Part shown: positions 30,031 to 40,871 of the stretch, one piece after another | How the letters are laid out: each line of letters opens with the position of its first letter | Numbering within the stretch: position 1 is the first letter of the stretch | NCBI GenBank assembly: GCA_000469685.2 | Contig: LS997562.1 | Coordinates: 11,077,014 to 11,141,013, forward strand | Length of the DNA stretch: 64,000 bases | Direction: 5' to 3' | Source: Haemonchus contortus | Lineage: Eukaryota > Nematoda > Chromadorea > Rhabditida > Trichostrongylidae | The notes under the pieces: model-generated | Told to the model about the DNA's origin: nothing | Seen by the model: the letters and a program-made list of their open reading frames with translations, nothing else | Databases searched by the model: none | Made by a program: the position numbers and the translations under genes

Positions 30031-31606
30031 CCTGAAACGAAATAACGAATGGGGGAGACACATTTGCTATCACACGGCCAGAGGACAAGTATTGATTACT
30101 CAGTCTCTACTTCAGGCATCTCACAAACGATTTCTGCACCTATGCATGTCTTACGGCGTGCAAAAGCAGTTCCGGTAGGTGTCCGCCCGGGTTTTCTGTG
30201 CCAACCCGCAAAATCATTAGGTATCCCACAGCACACTAATTCTTTCTGACTAACCGAACTTCCTTCAAAAACTTCCGAAACAGCACAGTGGTGGAAGTGT
30301 CGAGTAGATTGTAAGTGATAGAGTGAACCATATTCAGCAGGACTGAATTTTCACTAGTGATAGCAATTTGTTTTCATTCTCATCAGCTGGATCATGCTGA
30401 AAACAGAGTGAGGTTCATATTGTCATTTCAGTTGGTAGATCACGGTACGTTTTTTCGGTGATCTTTACCTATGACCTTTCAGCTCAATCCTTCTATACGG
30501 CTTACGCAGGAATCTGATCCAAGCTTATAATATACACTGGAGGCCTTCTACAAGGGCGCGAGGGCGCTAACTAGGCCTGCACCTCAACTCTATTGTGAAA
30601 GGAGCAGGCCAAGTTAGCGTGCGTGCGCGTCGCTGTGAATGTATCGTTGAAGGGGATGGAAGCTTGTTCTTTCACGCTCTTTTCTGCGAGTACCCTAATC
30701 AACAAATCACCTCCAGCTTTTGCACGAGGTCAGCATCTCACTCACCTTGTGTCCCTTTATCCCTTTAGCTTGGACAAACGTCCCATCCTCTGGTTTGCAG
30801 TCGTTTTTAACCACTACCACAGGCCCACAATGCTCGTGCCCAGGTACTTCTCCGTAACCGCCCTTGTGTCGCTCAGAGCGGCGCTATTTCAGTGGTTCCG
30901 CGGCAATCATCGCAACCTTCCATTGGACGAATCATTCTCTCTATAGTGCTTGACTGCGCCCCATCGTTGCCGGGGGGCGAGCTAGAATAGATACTACAGT
31001 AAAGGAAGTTGGACGCTTCGAAGTGGGAAGGTGATACCAATTCAAGTCGACCGTTTCAGCTATAACTACCGTGCGAATTGGATGAAATTGATGTGTTATA
31101 TCGATGATTGACATCATTTGTTTTCTACTCGCCTTAGTGGTCGTGAAATCTTCGATCACTTGCTCTAGACGAAAAGGTGCCTATCGTGCGGGATCAATGT
31201 CAAGTTCATCTTCAACTCCTTCAAGGGTGAGGTTGCTATCGACCATTCTGAATAGGAGCTGATATTAGCAGATTTCGTAGATATTGTAGCCAAATGAAGT
31301 CGACGCCATATTTATACAACGACTAACGGCAATTTTGGTCAGAGGGCCAGTTAAAACAGAGAGGAATCAATCCTTAGAATGGCTACACTCGGCCAAAAAG
31401 AGCTGAATTCCAAGAGTAGTCTATCTGGACCGGATACGGTTACTTTGTGCGGAGTATTACGGTAGATGGCTGATTATATAAACGAAAGTTTTGTGGCAAA
31501 ATTTGAACAAAGGTCAAGTGCATGGCATGCTCGACTGAAATGCATACAGAAACAAAACCTGCCGAAACCGAACGGAACCTGCCCTCGAAAATTTTCATTT
31601 TTTCAG
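30031..31606. other. Intergenic, no gene seen
   Basis: An open frame of 107 codons at 30623-30946 has no recognisable features and I do not support it as a gene. No RNA gene or clear repeat was found. Confidence 0.5.
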
Positions 31607-32667
31607 ATCTCAGATTCATCAGAGAGACTGAAGGTGAGGACGATACTTTTCGTGATAGGAGTCGGCACTGTGTCAGCTATGAGCCAAGCAAACTTGGCGA
31701 CATGACTCAGAGCCGCACACCCCCAGAGGTTTCCATTCTTCTCCAATTAAAAAGCCGTATTTAGACGTGCATTGATGAAGACCCCATCGAAATATGTCCA
31801 ACCCAAAGTGATGAAGATGACTTTCGAATGATAGCGGAAAAAATTTGGGAAGAAGCGGGTGAACTCGATATAAAAGCTGCAGAGCAAATTCTCAAAGAAG
31901 CCGTAGAGGCTGGGTCACCAGTAAAGGAAAAAGAAGGGGATGAGGCGAAGAAAGCGGAAGTTGAAGAGGGTAAGGAAGGTGGAGGCACAGAAGTAGACGG
32001 GAAAAAAGCTTCAAAAGAAGTAGAGGCGAATGATAAGGAGGGAGGGAATCCAAACAAGGCGAAGAAAAAGAAGAAGAAGGAAGGGCCGCAGGACGAGGAT
32101 GAGCTTCTTAAGAAGTTGCAAGAAACTCAACCGGACCTGATCGAGTACACGTCAATCATGGGACCGGTTAATTTGGCTGAACAACAAGGATCGACCAAAG
32201 CTGGCTCATTGGGTGATCTGCTCAATCAGCTCAGCAAATTCAAATCAGCCAGAGAAAGAAAAGAACGCGAAGATCTGCTCAGAGCTTTCCTCGAGAAGCA
32301 GGCTGCAGCCAAGTTGAAGCAGCAACGGCAATCGCAGCCACAACCACCGCAATCACCAGAAACTCAAGAAAAGCTCCAAGCCCAAACTGGCGGTGCTACT
32401 ACTGGTACTACTGGTGGTAAGAGCACGATTGGATCTTTTAGTAAACTGTCTACGCAGAAGTCAAGTGGTAGTTCAAGAAAAAAGGAACTGTCACCAGAAA
32501 ATAAGGTCAAGACTCAGCCAGTAAATGTTAAGAAAGTTAAAGAACCGCCTAAGAAGAAGCTCAGTAAAGAAAGAGGGGAAAAGAAAAGCGGCAGTGTAAG
32601 AGCGACAAAAGCTGGTGGCCCGCAGAGTAAATCGAAGAAACCACCATCAGTCAGAAAGAGAAAGTGA
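31607..32667 (+). CDS. Lysine/glutamate-rich low-complexity protein, 5' end unresolved
   Basis: The main exon 31765-32667 (300 codons plus stop) starts after a TTTAG acceptor and is open throughout. A 27-base exon at 31607-31633 (ISDSSERLK, between TTTTTCAG and GTGAGG) joins it in phase 0. Exons upstream of that, with the start, are not resolved. The protein starts acidic (DEDPIEICPTQSDEDDF), then has alternating K/E stretches (EAKKAEVEEGKEGG), a short ordered-looking part (DLIEYTSIMGPVNLAEQQ), a Q/P-rich stretch and a strongly basic end (KSKKPPSVRKRK). The end could serve as a nuclear localisation signal. No known domain is recognised. It faces away from the membrane-protein gene at 28.4-30.0 kb. 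Confidence 0.6.
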
Positions 32668-33760
32668 TCAAAGCAAAATGCGTCTATTTTTAGAACGTAT
32701 AAGTCATTAACGTTTTCCGAATACAGAGCTTTAACTGTTACATTTAGCCGATAAAGAAGTTTCCAATTGACCGATTGTTCACCTATAACCAGTATAGCAT
32801 GTTGGTATTCGTCCATTCACACATGCTCCATCTTTGACTCTACAAATCTTGATAACACTACAAGGGCCCATCTCCCAGATGGTTGCTTTTGAAAAGCGAA
32901 ACTTCAGGAAAAGCATAAGTTTTACTAGAAAAACTGTACTGTCTTGCTTTCTCAGAACAAAAGCAGGGAGCTAGTGATCAAGCGAACATTCAGTGAAGAC
33001 GGGCGCGTTGACCAATCACATTCTGTGGGTCAAAAGGCGCCATCAAGGTCGTCAAAATTGGGCCACCGCATGCGCGCGACCCTGGATAGGGAAAGAAGGG
33101 AGTGACTCAAAGCGACTTCCATAGGCTGATTATCTGAGCTTTATAGGTGCACCAGTTGGGCCACCAACGCATGCAAAACACCACCAAGCGATCCGTATTG
33201 GTTAATGAGATCAATACAGTATCAATAGACTTCTATTCCGTTACATGTCCCTACCATCCAATATGCGCCCACGCGACTCTCACAATCCTCAACGTGCCTA
33301 CGTGACTTTCGGACGGTCGCACAAATCGACATACAAACAAACACACAAAGTTATCGCTTTATTTAGAGAGATTTAAAGCAGGCGTTGCAGGCATCCTGAT
33401 CAACCAGCACTTCGTTCTCTTGAAATTGAACATGTACGTTCTCTGTGGGTGACGGCTAGAATTTCTGAATGGTCTGACGCGCGCCGAGACAACTAGCCAA
33501 TACAACCAGCTGGTTAAAAGTACACTGTCACGCGGAAGTAACTAGCTACGATTCGCTGATCGAAACATTCCTATGCCAGTTTGGCTATGCACGCTAACGC
33601 GCGCAGTATATGTCGACGGCCACTTCTCCACGATGGAGTCATTCAGCGGAATGTTGGATAATCAGAATAAGATAGTTCTCTCTAGATTCGAACGCTGAAC
33701 TGCAGAGAGCATCACGCTCGATATATTTGAGCAGAGTTATTAGTGGTTGATTATAGCTCC
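32668..33760. other. Intergenic with a dispersed repeat
   Basis: 33290-33370 (CGTGCCTACGTGACTTT, then ACATACAAACAAACACACAAAGTTA) recurs near 57035-57110. No gene is seen. Confidence 0.5.
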
Positions 33761-34768
33761 GTCCACCCTAGTGCAAACCCTTCCCACGGTAAACTTGACC
33801 ACCCTTCTTTTGACTGCTCTGAACCATTTTTTCCGCATTCCAGAAAGTTTTTGAAGAGCTGAATTTTTGGTCTTAGCCCGCTTTCCTGTGCCAGCTCCGC
33901 CCACTTCGGGGACTACATTTGTTCCATTACCTCTATCCACTTTTTCCCCGTATTCTAGGACGTTTCTGAACAAAGTTATGAATTTTTGAGCTGAGCCCCG
34001 CCCACTTTGGTGCCAACCCCGCCCACTTCAAGGATTTGACCACATTTGTTCCATTACCTCTTACCACTCTTTCCACGCGTCCTAGAACGTTTCTGAACAG
34101 AGTTATGAAATTTTGATCTAAGCTCCGCCCACTTTGACGCCAACCCCGCCCACTTACGGAATTCGGCCACATTTGTTCCATTACCTCTTACCACTCTTTC
34201 CACGCGTCCTAGAACGTTTCTGAACAGAGTTATGAAATTTTGATCTAAGCTCCGCCCACTTTGACGCCAACCCCGCCCACTTACGGAATTCGGCCACATT
34301 TGTCCCATTACCTCTCACCACTTTTTTCCCGCATTCCAGAACGTTTCTGAACAGAGTTATGAAATTTTGATCTTAGCTCCGCCCACTTTGGTGCCAACCC
34401 CGCCCACTTCTGGGATTTGGCTACATTTGTTCTTTTACACCTCAATACCTTTTTGTCGCATCCCAGAACGCTTCTGAATAGAGTTACAAATTTTTGATCT
34501 AAGCCCCGCCCACTTTCGTGCCAACCCCGCCCACTTCTGGGATTTGGCTACATTTGTTCTTTTACACCTTAATACCTTTTTGCCGCATCCCAGAACGCTT
34601 CTGAACAGAGTTACAAATTTTTGATCTAAGCCCTGCCCACTTTCGTGCCAACCCCGCCCACTTCTGGTATTTGGCCACATTTGCACCATTACCTCTAACC
34701 ACTCTTTCCACGCGTCCTAGAACGTTTCTGAACGAAGTTACACTCATTTTTTAAAAGTAGCTTCTATC
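33761..34768. repeat. Tandem repeat, 127 bp unit, about 8 copies
   Basis: The word CACATTTG or TACATTTG recurs at 33915, 34041, 34168, 34295, 34422, 34549 and 34676, which is 126 once and then 127 bp each time. Each unit contains two CCGCCCACTT words and a GAACG(T/C)TTCTGAA word. Adjacent units differ by several substitutions; 34041-34295 holds the two most alike. ORFs on the minus strand repeat with the unit and are not genes. Confidence 0.92.
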
Positions 34769-35610
34769 TTAATGCACGCCCCGCCCACCGTGGGCGGGGT
34801 TTCGCTACGCCTACACATGCGTAGCACGCATAGGGCCTTGCTCACCCCTCTTGCTTTTTTTCCTGACCTCGATGCCTTCGTTGAATCGAGTTATGAATCT
34901 CTGTGGAAAGTACCGCCCACTGCGAGAACGCTCCGCCCACCGCCGGTAAGCTTCCCTTATTTTAGTTGTTGACCCATTCCTCACCTTTGCACGTTTTTTC
35001 CCGGCGTCTGGACTGTTATGAGACCGAATTAGAAGAATTAGTCCATGACCCCGCCCAATCCTGGCGCATGCCCCGCCCCTTGGGGGCGGAGCTCCGCCAA
35101 GCTCACATGTGCTCTGTTGCACTTACCCTATGCTCAACCTATTCCAAACTTGACCCGACTTCTCCAGGTATTACTTCAGGTTATCTCGAATTTCTCGAAT
35201 ACAAACAGACAGACAGACAGACAGACAGAGCGCATTATATATAGTAGGGATAATCCTAAGATTCCTATGATTGGTCAGACCAATAAATGGGGCTACTATG
35301 TGGTAAATATAATTCCTTTCTTTGTAAATTCCTTTCCATAAAAAGTTGGAAGCCATAAATAGTCAAACACTGCATGCTCTTCTCGAAGACTCTTTCAAGC
35401 GGTTTAGATTCTCGACCGGTTCGTATTGAGCTCTTTGATCACTGGATTACAAATGCCAGAGATTCTTGCTCACTGACCGTGCAGGTTCGATTCCGAAAAA
35501 GCAAGCCCCATCTGCAAATATGCAATTGCTTCCGGAAACACTTGAATTTGGAAAAAGATGGTAAAAACATAAATGTACTGATTCAACATTTATAAGCCTC
35601 GTCACATTCC
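34769..35610. repeat. Degenerate CCGCCC-rich region and ACAG microsatellite
   Basis: 34770-35100 keeps CCGCCCA words from the tandem repeat but not its period. At about 35205-35229 there is a run of six or more ACAG units. No gene is supported. Confidence 0.6.
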
Positions 35611-35823
35611 ATGAAGACCTTCATTGTGGTGTGTCGTCAAGGAGCACGGTCCCCCTTTCATTCGTTGGCTATTGCTCAAGCTTCTCATCTAGCCGAAGAA
35701 GACCCTGCGTGGTGGCACGTGACGTTGACGAGACTTCTTCTTCCATTGATTGCTAATAATAACAGAATGGAAGCTGAAAAATCTTTCCACATGGGTGGCT
35801 CTCAATGCCGCGATCAGCCTTGA
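35611..35823 (+). other. Short ORF with a histidine-phosphatase-like motif, RQG in place of RHG
   Basis: The 70-codon frame begins MKTFIVVCRQGARSPFHSLA. The form hydrophobic-V-x-RHGxRxP is the active-site signature of histidine acid phosphatases; here the catalytic His would be Gln. No second conserved HAE/HD-type motif is present and no further exons were found. It may be a broken exon or chance. Confidence 0.25.
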
Positions 35824-38465
35824 GAAACCCTAACAATTCGCTTTTTTCGTAATTTCTGATTTTTTCGAGATACATAGAATATCCAGGGGAATTTCGAACA
35901 CTTGAGGATTTTTTTCCAAGACATGACGTCTTTTCGAGTAGACGTTTCCGAAGGCTGGCTCTCCGTATAATGATTTCGCTATTCCTAGAGAATTTACAGT
36001 ACTAAACCGCTTCAACCTTTTCTTCGGCTTCTCCCTTTTCACTTCCAATGGGAACCTTTTCTTCGGCTTCTCCCTTTTCACTTCCAATGGGAACAAAAGA
36101 AAGATCTTGGTTTCTTCTTAGTTTTCGGAAAGGACTGATTTTCACACAGCGCCTTTTTTCACATAGCCTCCCTGAATGCTTTCAAGAAATGTTCAGGCAT
36201 TCGATACGTCAGAGTAATTTTTGACGGTAATTTGGATTGTTTTGTTTTCAAATTTTTGAAAAATTCAGTATCAAAGATTCATCAATATTAAATTTATGAC
36301 TGCAATGAAACTCAAACTTCTTGAAAACTCGACACCAATGGAATCGAGAGAAAATTATCTCAGAAGCTTTTTTCTAGTGAGTTTTTCCGAGATAAAGGGA
36401 ATCATGAGGATTTCACAAGAATTTACAAAATTTTTCTTGATATTTTGACGTCGGCTGACCCCGCGAGTCATTATTTGCCTTGTATGAAAAGTCTCTTTAC
36501 GTCTTGATTGAAAGTCGAGTGAGTTGCATGGCACATCTCTCTCCCAAATTGGACTTGAACTTATGGCACGCCTTTCCCAACAATCACTCGAGCATTTGCT
36601 GTTGTCTCCTTGGCAAAAATGTCCCCTCACTTGCCCTCCTAGATATCGAACAACCAAGGAATTACCTCCAAGTATACCGTAAAGCGATTTTCGTGTTTTG
36701 AGCCACCTTCTTTATCGATTACTAACTTCACATAGCATATACATAGAGGAGAAATTGTAGCACACGCCTTCCTGATTTGTATCCAACTTAGCCGATTGGA
36801 ATGTGAGAAACTACACTCTAACTCATAGCTTATTCCAAAATTACATTCTCCCACAAGTATCCACAATCGAGAACATTCAGAAAACCCTATACACAAAGTA
36901 ATCAATACATTTAACATTCCCATGGTACAACAATGAGGAAACGTACTTAAAACTGGAGCTTTACCGATTCCCAAAAGCCGATTCCCTGATTGGCCGTATG
37001 TACAAGTTTCGGAAAAACCAAGAACTCCTCTGGAATGGCTGAAGAAAATAGGCGTCGTCATAGATAACTTAGGACCATCATAGAACTCGCAACTTTCCGG
37101 CACGAATTTGGTCTGCCCCAAACCCATTCACCTGCTCTTATTCGAATCCTATGAGTTACCGTGACTCTTTATCACCTCTCCCTACAACTTCCCTCAATCA
37201 TTAGCCTATGGACCAAACATTTTGCTCCATTCCGTACTGCTTTTTAAACGATTACTTGTTTCAGTACCATAACTAGGTTCATCCTGAATGTGAATGTAAA
37301 CAAGACAAAAGAGCCATAAGATGCCTTATACCGTAGGATACCCAGCGAGGAGCGCTGCGTCTATGCCTCATGAACTCTCGACTAGTTCACCTGACCAGTG
37401 AGTCGTAAAACAACTCAGCGGCCGGCAACGGCTTGATTACTCTCATTGCGTTCCTGTAGTGGCGACTCTGACAGCTCTCATCGCAATCAGCTGTTCGACC
37501 AACAATTAGAACTTGCTATGGAAACGCGCGGCGCCATCGTTGCTATTCCTATTCATGCTGATTACGAGCCTATGGCTGTTTCCACACCGTTGGCAAAGCT
37601 CTGTTTGCTCCGTCAGCGGAATTCTGATTGTAACTGCTTTCATTTAATTTGCAGTAACCACCTGTTCATCTAGGACAACAATGACTATGATATTCTGTAG
37701 GGCATAGTTACTGGTTGCTGCTACCGTAACCTATTCTGAACGAAAAGCCTTTTGTATTTGAAGTTTTCATTTCCTCTCCCATTGTTGCTATCAGAAAAAG
37801 TTAATCGATTGAAAAAAAACCAGGCAAAACTAACCAGTTCTTGGTATGCGCCACTCACTCGACTCCCTCTCAGTCTCGCACAATCTTTGAGCCTTAGGTT
37901 TATACACATACCAGATCCCCCCGGAATTTTTACTAGACATTTTCAGCAACCGAACCACTCAATCTGGAACTTTCTGGTTTGAATAAAACATATTAATCGG
38001 CACAAGCACTCTCCAAGGCCCTAAGGAATTACTTTCGGGGTGATTAGGAAGTTAGTAACCAGCTTAGTAACAAAAAAGACCCAATATTTACGTTGAACTG
38101 AATCGAATTCCCATGAGTATTGAAAATTCGACTGACATGACGAGAAGCTTGCTGTGGCCTTCTGAGATGACCACCTAGCCCGCCTTGACCACAGCGCAAT
38201 TTCCATCATGCGCTCATCGAAATCCAATCGTTTTTGACTACCAAACTGTATCCGATCTACTGATTCGGAACGACTCATGAGCATAGTTTTTTGTTACAAT
38301 TTGATATGGTTCACATTCCTCACTAATAACTTCTCATTAACCATGGAAATGCGCCTGTAGAAAAAAGCTCAATTTCACACCAAGGATTCCTGTTAACCCA
38401 CGTGCTCTAGGTAATCAGGTGAGAAAAGTGGAGCTGCTCAATCTTTTTTCGCAGTTTTTTTTAAG
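35824..38465. other. Intergenic, no gene supported
   Basis: A 39 bp segment is directly duplicated at about 36016-36093 (CTTTTCTTCGGCTTCTCCC...). A 162-codon minus-strand frame at 36639-37127 has no recognisable domain or splice context and is not supported as a gene. Confidence 0.5.
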
Positions 38466-38819
38466 ATAATTACATCTTAATATCGGATTAATGCCCAAAG
38501 TTATCGGCATCGGGGAATGCCGATAATACTACTCAGAAAAAACATACATTTCTTCTCAATGCGGATATTGATTCGGTTTCGTTTAGCAACAACAACCTTT
38601 TCATATGCGGCTCTCAGCTGAAGCAAACGATACATGTTCCTTTTGTATTCTCAATCCCCTTCCCCCGTTATCTCTCTTCTCTCTGGGCCTCCTGCCCGTA
38701 TCGAACAATACAGATTTTTCACCCCAATATACGGAGAAGTATATGTCTTTTTGGAATAGTACTGCCATTCTCCGATGCCGATAATTTGAATCGTTTCTGC
38801 AATATTAGGATGTAATTAT
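38466..38819. mobile_element. MITE-like element (354 bp)
   Basis: ATAATTACATCTTAATAT at the left end is inverted as ATATTAGGATGTAATTAT at the right. Inner copies of TTATCGGCATCGG (38503) and CCGATGCCGATAA (38772) extend the inverted repeat to about 60 bp. No coding capacity. The AT-rich tips fit a TA target site. Confidence 0.75.
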
Positions 38820-39609
38820 GCACAAAAAAACAGAAAGAAGACTGAGCAGCTCTACCTCCCCCAGTTAGGTATTCAGAGTGTGAAAAGTAACCGGAATCCC
38901 TAGTCCGAAACCAAACAATTCTTTTCTACAGATACATTCCCCATTGGCTAGACCGTAAGCCGAGCCCCCCCCCCTCTTCCCCCTTTTCTTTCATAAGTAT
39001 GACACAATCATAAGTATGACTGGATTATCATCATTCAATCGACTAATTAAGGTAGGGTTCTGAGACATTGGTAGCGACATGATCTTCGGGAAGTGAACCA
39101 AAATGGGGGGAGGGAGGAGGGGGTTATAGATAAACGACAAACTTGATTGCATCCATGCTCTGTCTCTAGCTGCCACTATATGAATATCTATCTGTTATTC
39201 AATTTCTTGGACCATGAGCGATCACTTCGCTCCGCTAAAACTTCGAATCGATGGAGGGTAAGCATTCTAAATGAGCAACACCCAGGGCAGTAGTACCTTG
39301 AACAATTGGGTGCCTCCAAACAATCAATAACCCTTTTTCGCAGATTATGACTAAACCTAGTACAAAAACAGAAAACTCTCTAGCAATAGGAGAAGAGAGA
39401 CTAGAAGTTTTCCTGGGCTCCACCCATTACGACATGCTCCTTTGACCGAGGCGAACAATTGGTCGAACACCATTTATGCTTACTGGTAGAACATGAAAAT
39501 TTGTATCAACCAAACTGCTCAAAACCTTTTGATAAATCAAAAAGGGCAGGCTTTGCTGAGTTGAAACTCGTCCACGTATAAATACTGACCACTTGCCCAA
39601 ATGTAACTA
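38820..39609. other. Intergenic, no gene seen
   Basis: AT-rich spacer with a poly-C tract at 38966-38974. Nothing else is recognised. Confidence 0.5.
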
Positions 39610-40871
39610 TTAGGTTGAGTCATAAGTCCTCGGACAAAATGATAGTGATGACTTCTAGCGATCATAACTTTTGAAAGAGGTGACGAAAATGAACGTGCGA
39701 GGCATTGTTAGATAGGATATGGAAAGCTCTTCCGAACGCATACTGGAGAAGGCACCTAGCTGTTTCCTTTCCAGCAACTATGCCTCATGATTTCAAGCCG
39801 TCGCAACTCCACATCCGCAACACCATCATATTTATTTTTTTATCTGGCCATGAACCCGCGGCAATCGATAGAGGTATGAAGGATGTTCACATGCAGGAGA
39901 CGTACAATTTACAAGTGGCACCAGAAGTTCACATCGGGCGACTATTCCGTCGAAAATGAAGACCGTCCGGGACGCTCAATGAAGTTGGATTTGAAGGTGC
40001 TGCGGAGCCAGGTGGAAGCCGATCCGTATCAAACTACTCGTGAAGTGGCAGTCACCCTTGGAGAGTCAGTACACAGTTCTTCGTGGATTGAAGTCAATCG
40101 ACAAGGTGCGAAAGCTCGGTCCATAGACGCCTCATACTTTGAAGCAGTATGACATAGACCGCCGCGACGACGTGGCACTTTCTCTCCTCACGCTCAAGGG
40201 CACCACACGTGGCTCGAGTACCTAGTCACCAGGGTTGCGAAGTCGAACCTCTACTCTAACGTTCACCGGCGTGCTCAGTGGATTGACAAAGGTGCGCATG
40301 CAGAAGACTCCCCCAAACCCAAAGTACACGCCAAGGAGGCTATGCTCTGATTCTGGTGGAGCGCTCTCCGTGTCGAATAATGGGAGCTGCTAGACGAAGG
40401 ATGCACAGTGACCGCACACGTCTATATTACGCAACTAAGGAATTTGAAGGCGAATCTCGAAGCTACACGTCCACAGCAGCACAAAGTTCACTTCCAGCGC
40501 GACAACGCTCGCCCTCACATTGCAAGAACGACCAAAACTGTACTGACGAATTTCGGCAGGACAAGTTTACCACACCAACCTTGTTCCTCAGACTTGGATC
40601 CCTCGAATTACCACCTTTTTCCCCATCTTCAACGTCATCTGGATGGTCAGGACTTTCAAACCCGCGACGACATCAAAATGGCACTGGTGCACTTCTCCAA
40701 GGGCCAGCTTCCGGCGTTCTAAAGCAAGGGCATCTCCGATTTGCCCAAGCATTGGCAGAAGACCATCGATGCCAATGGGGCATATTTCAAATGATTCACT
40801 ATTGTCGTTTAGAAATTGTAAGATAAATATTATCATTGCCAATTTGTCCGAGGACTTATGACTCAACCTAA
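39610..40871 (+). mobile_element. Mariner element with perfect ends and a broken transposase
   Basis: The 29 bp terminal repeats (TTAGGTTGAGTCATAAGTCC... and complement) are identical at both ends, and a TA sits directly outside each (39608-39609 and 40872-40873). Length 1262 bp is normal for mariner. The transposase is in pieces: a helix-turn-helix part near 39900-40080 (YKWHQKFTSGDYSVE, ADPYQTTREVAVTLGES), and a catalytic part near 40408-40720 with RDNARPH and SDLDPSNYHLF, giving the second and third acidic residues of the DD34D triad. The expected TGDEKW is replaced by a TRVAKS-like reading near 40228, with stops and shifts around it. It cannot make transposase but its ends could be mobilised in trans. 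Confidence 0.93.

Noticed and set aside
30623..30946. 107-codon plus-strand ORF
   Set aside because: No recognised motif, no acceptor near the ATG and no neighbour exon in phase.
33740..34747. Several minus-strand ORFs with similar proteins
   Set aside because: They follow the 127 bp tandem repeat, with no splice sites or start context typical of genes.
35395..35510. tRNA-like GGTTCGATTCC box near 35486
   Set aside because: The B-box-like word is present but the T stem does not pair and no acceptor stem or A box fits, so it is not a tRNA gene; a degraded tRNA-derived fragment is possible but unsupported.
36639..37127. 162-codon minus-strand ORF
   Set aside because: No domain, signal or splice support; composition is like the AT-rich surroundings, so chance is the simplest view.
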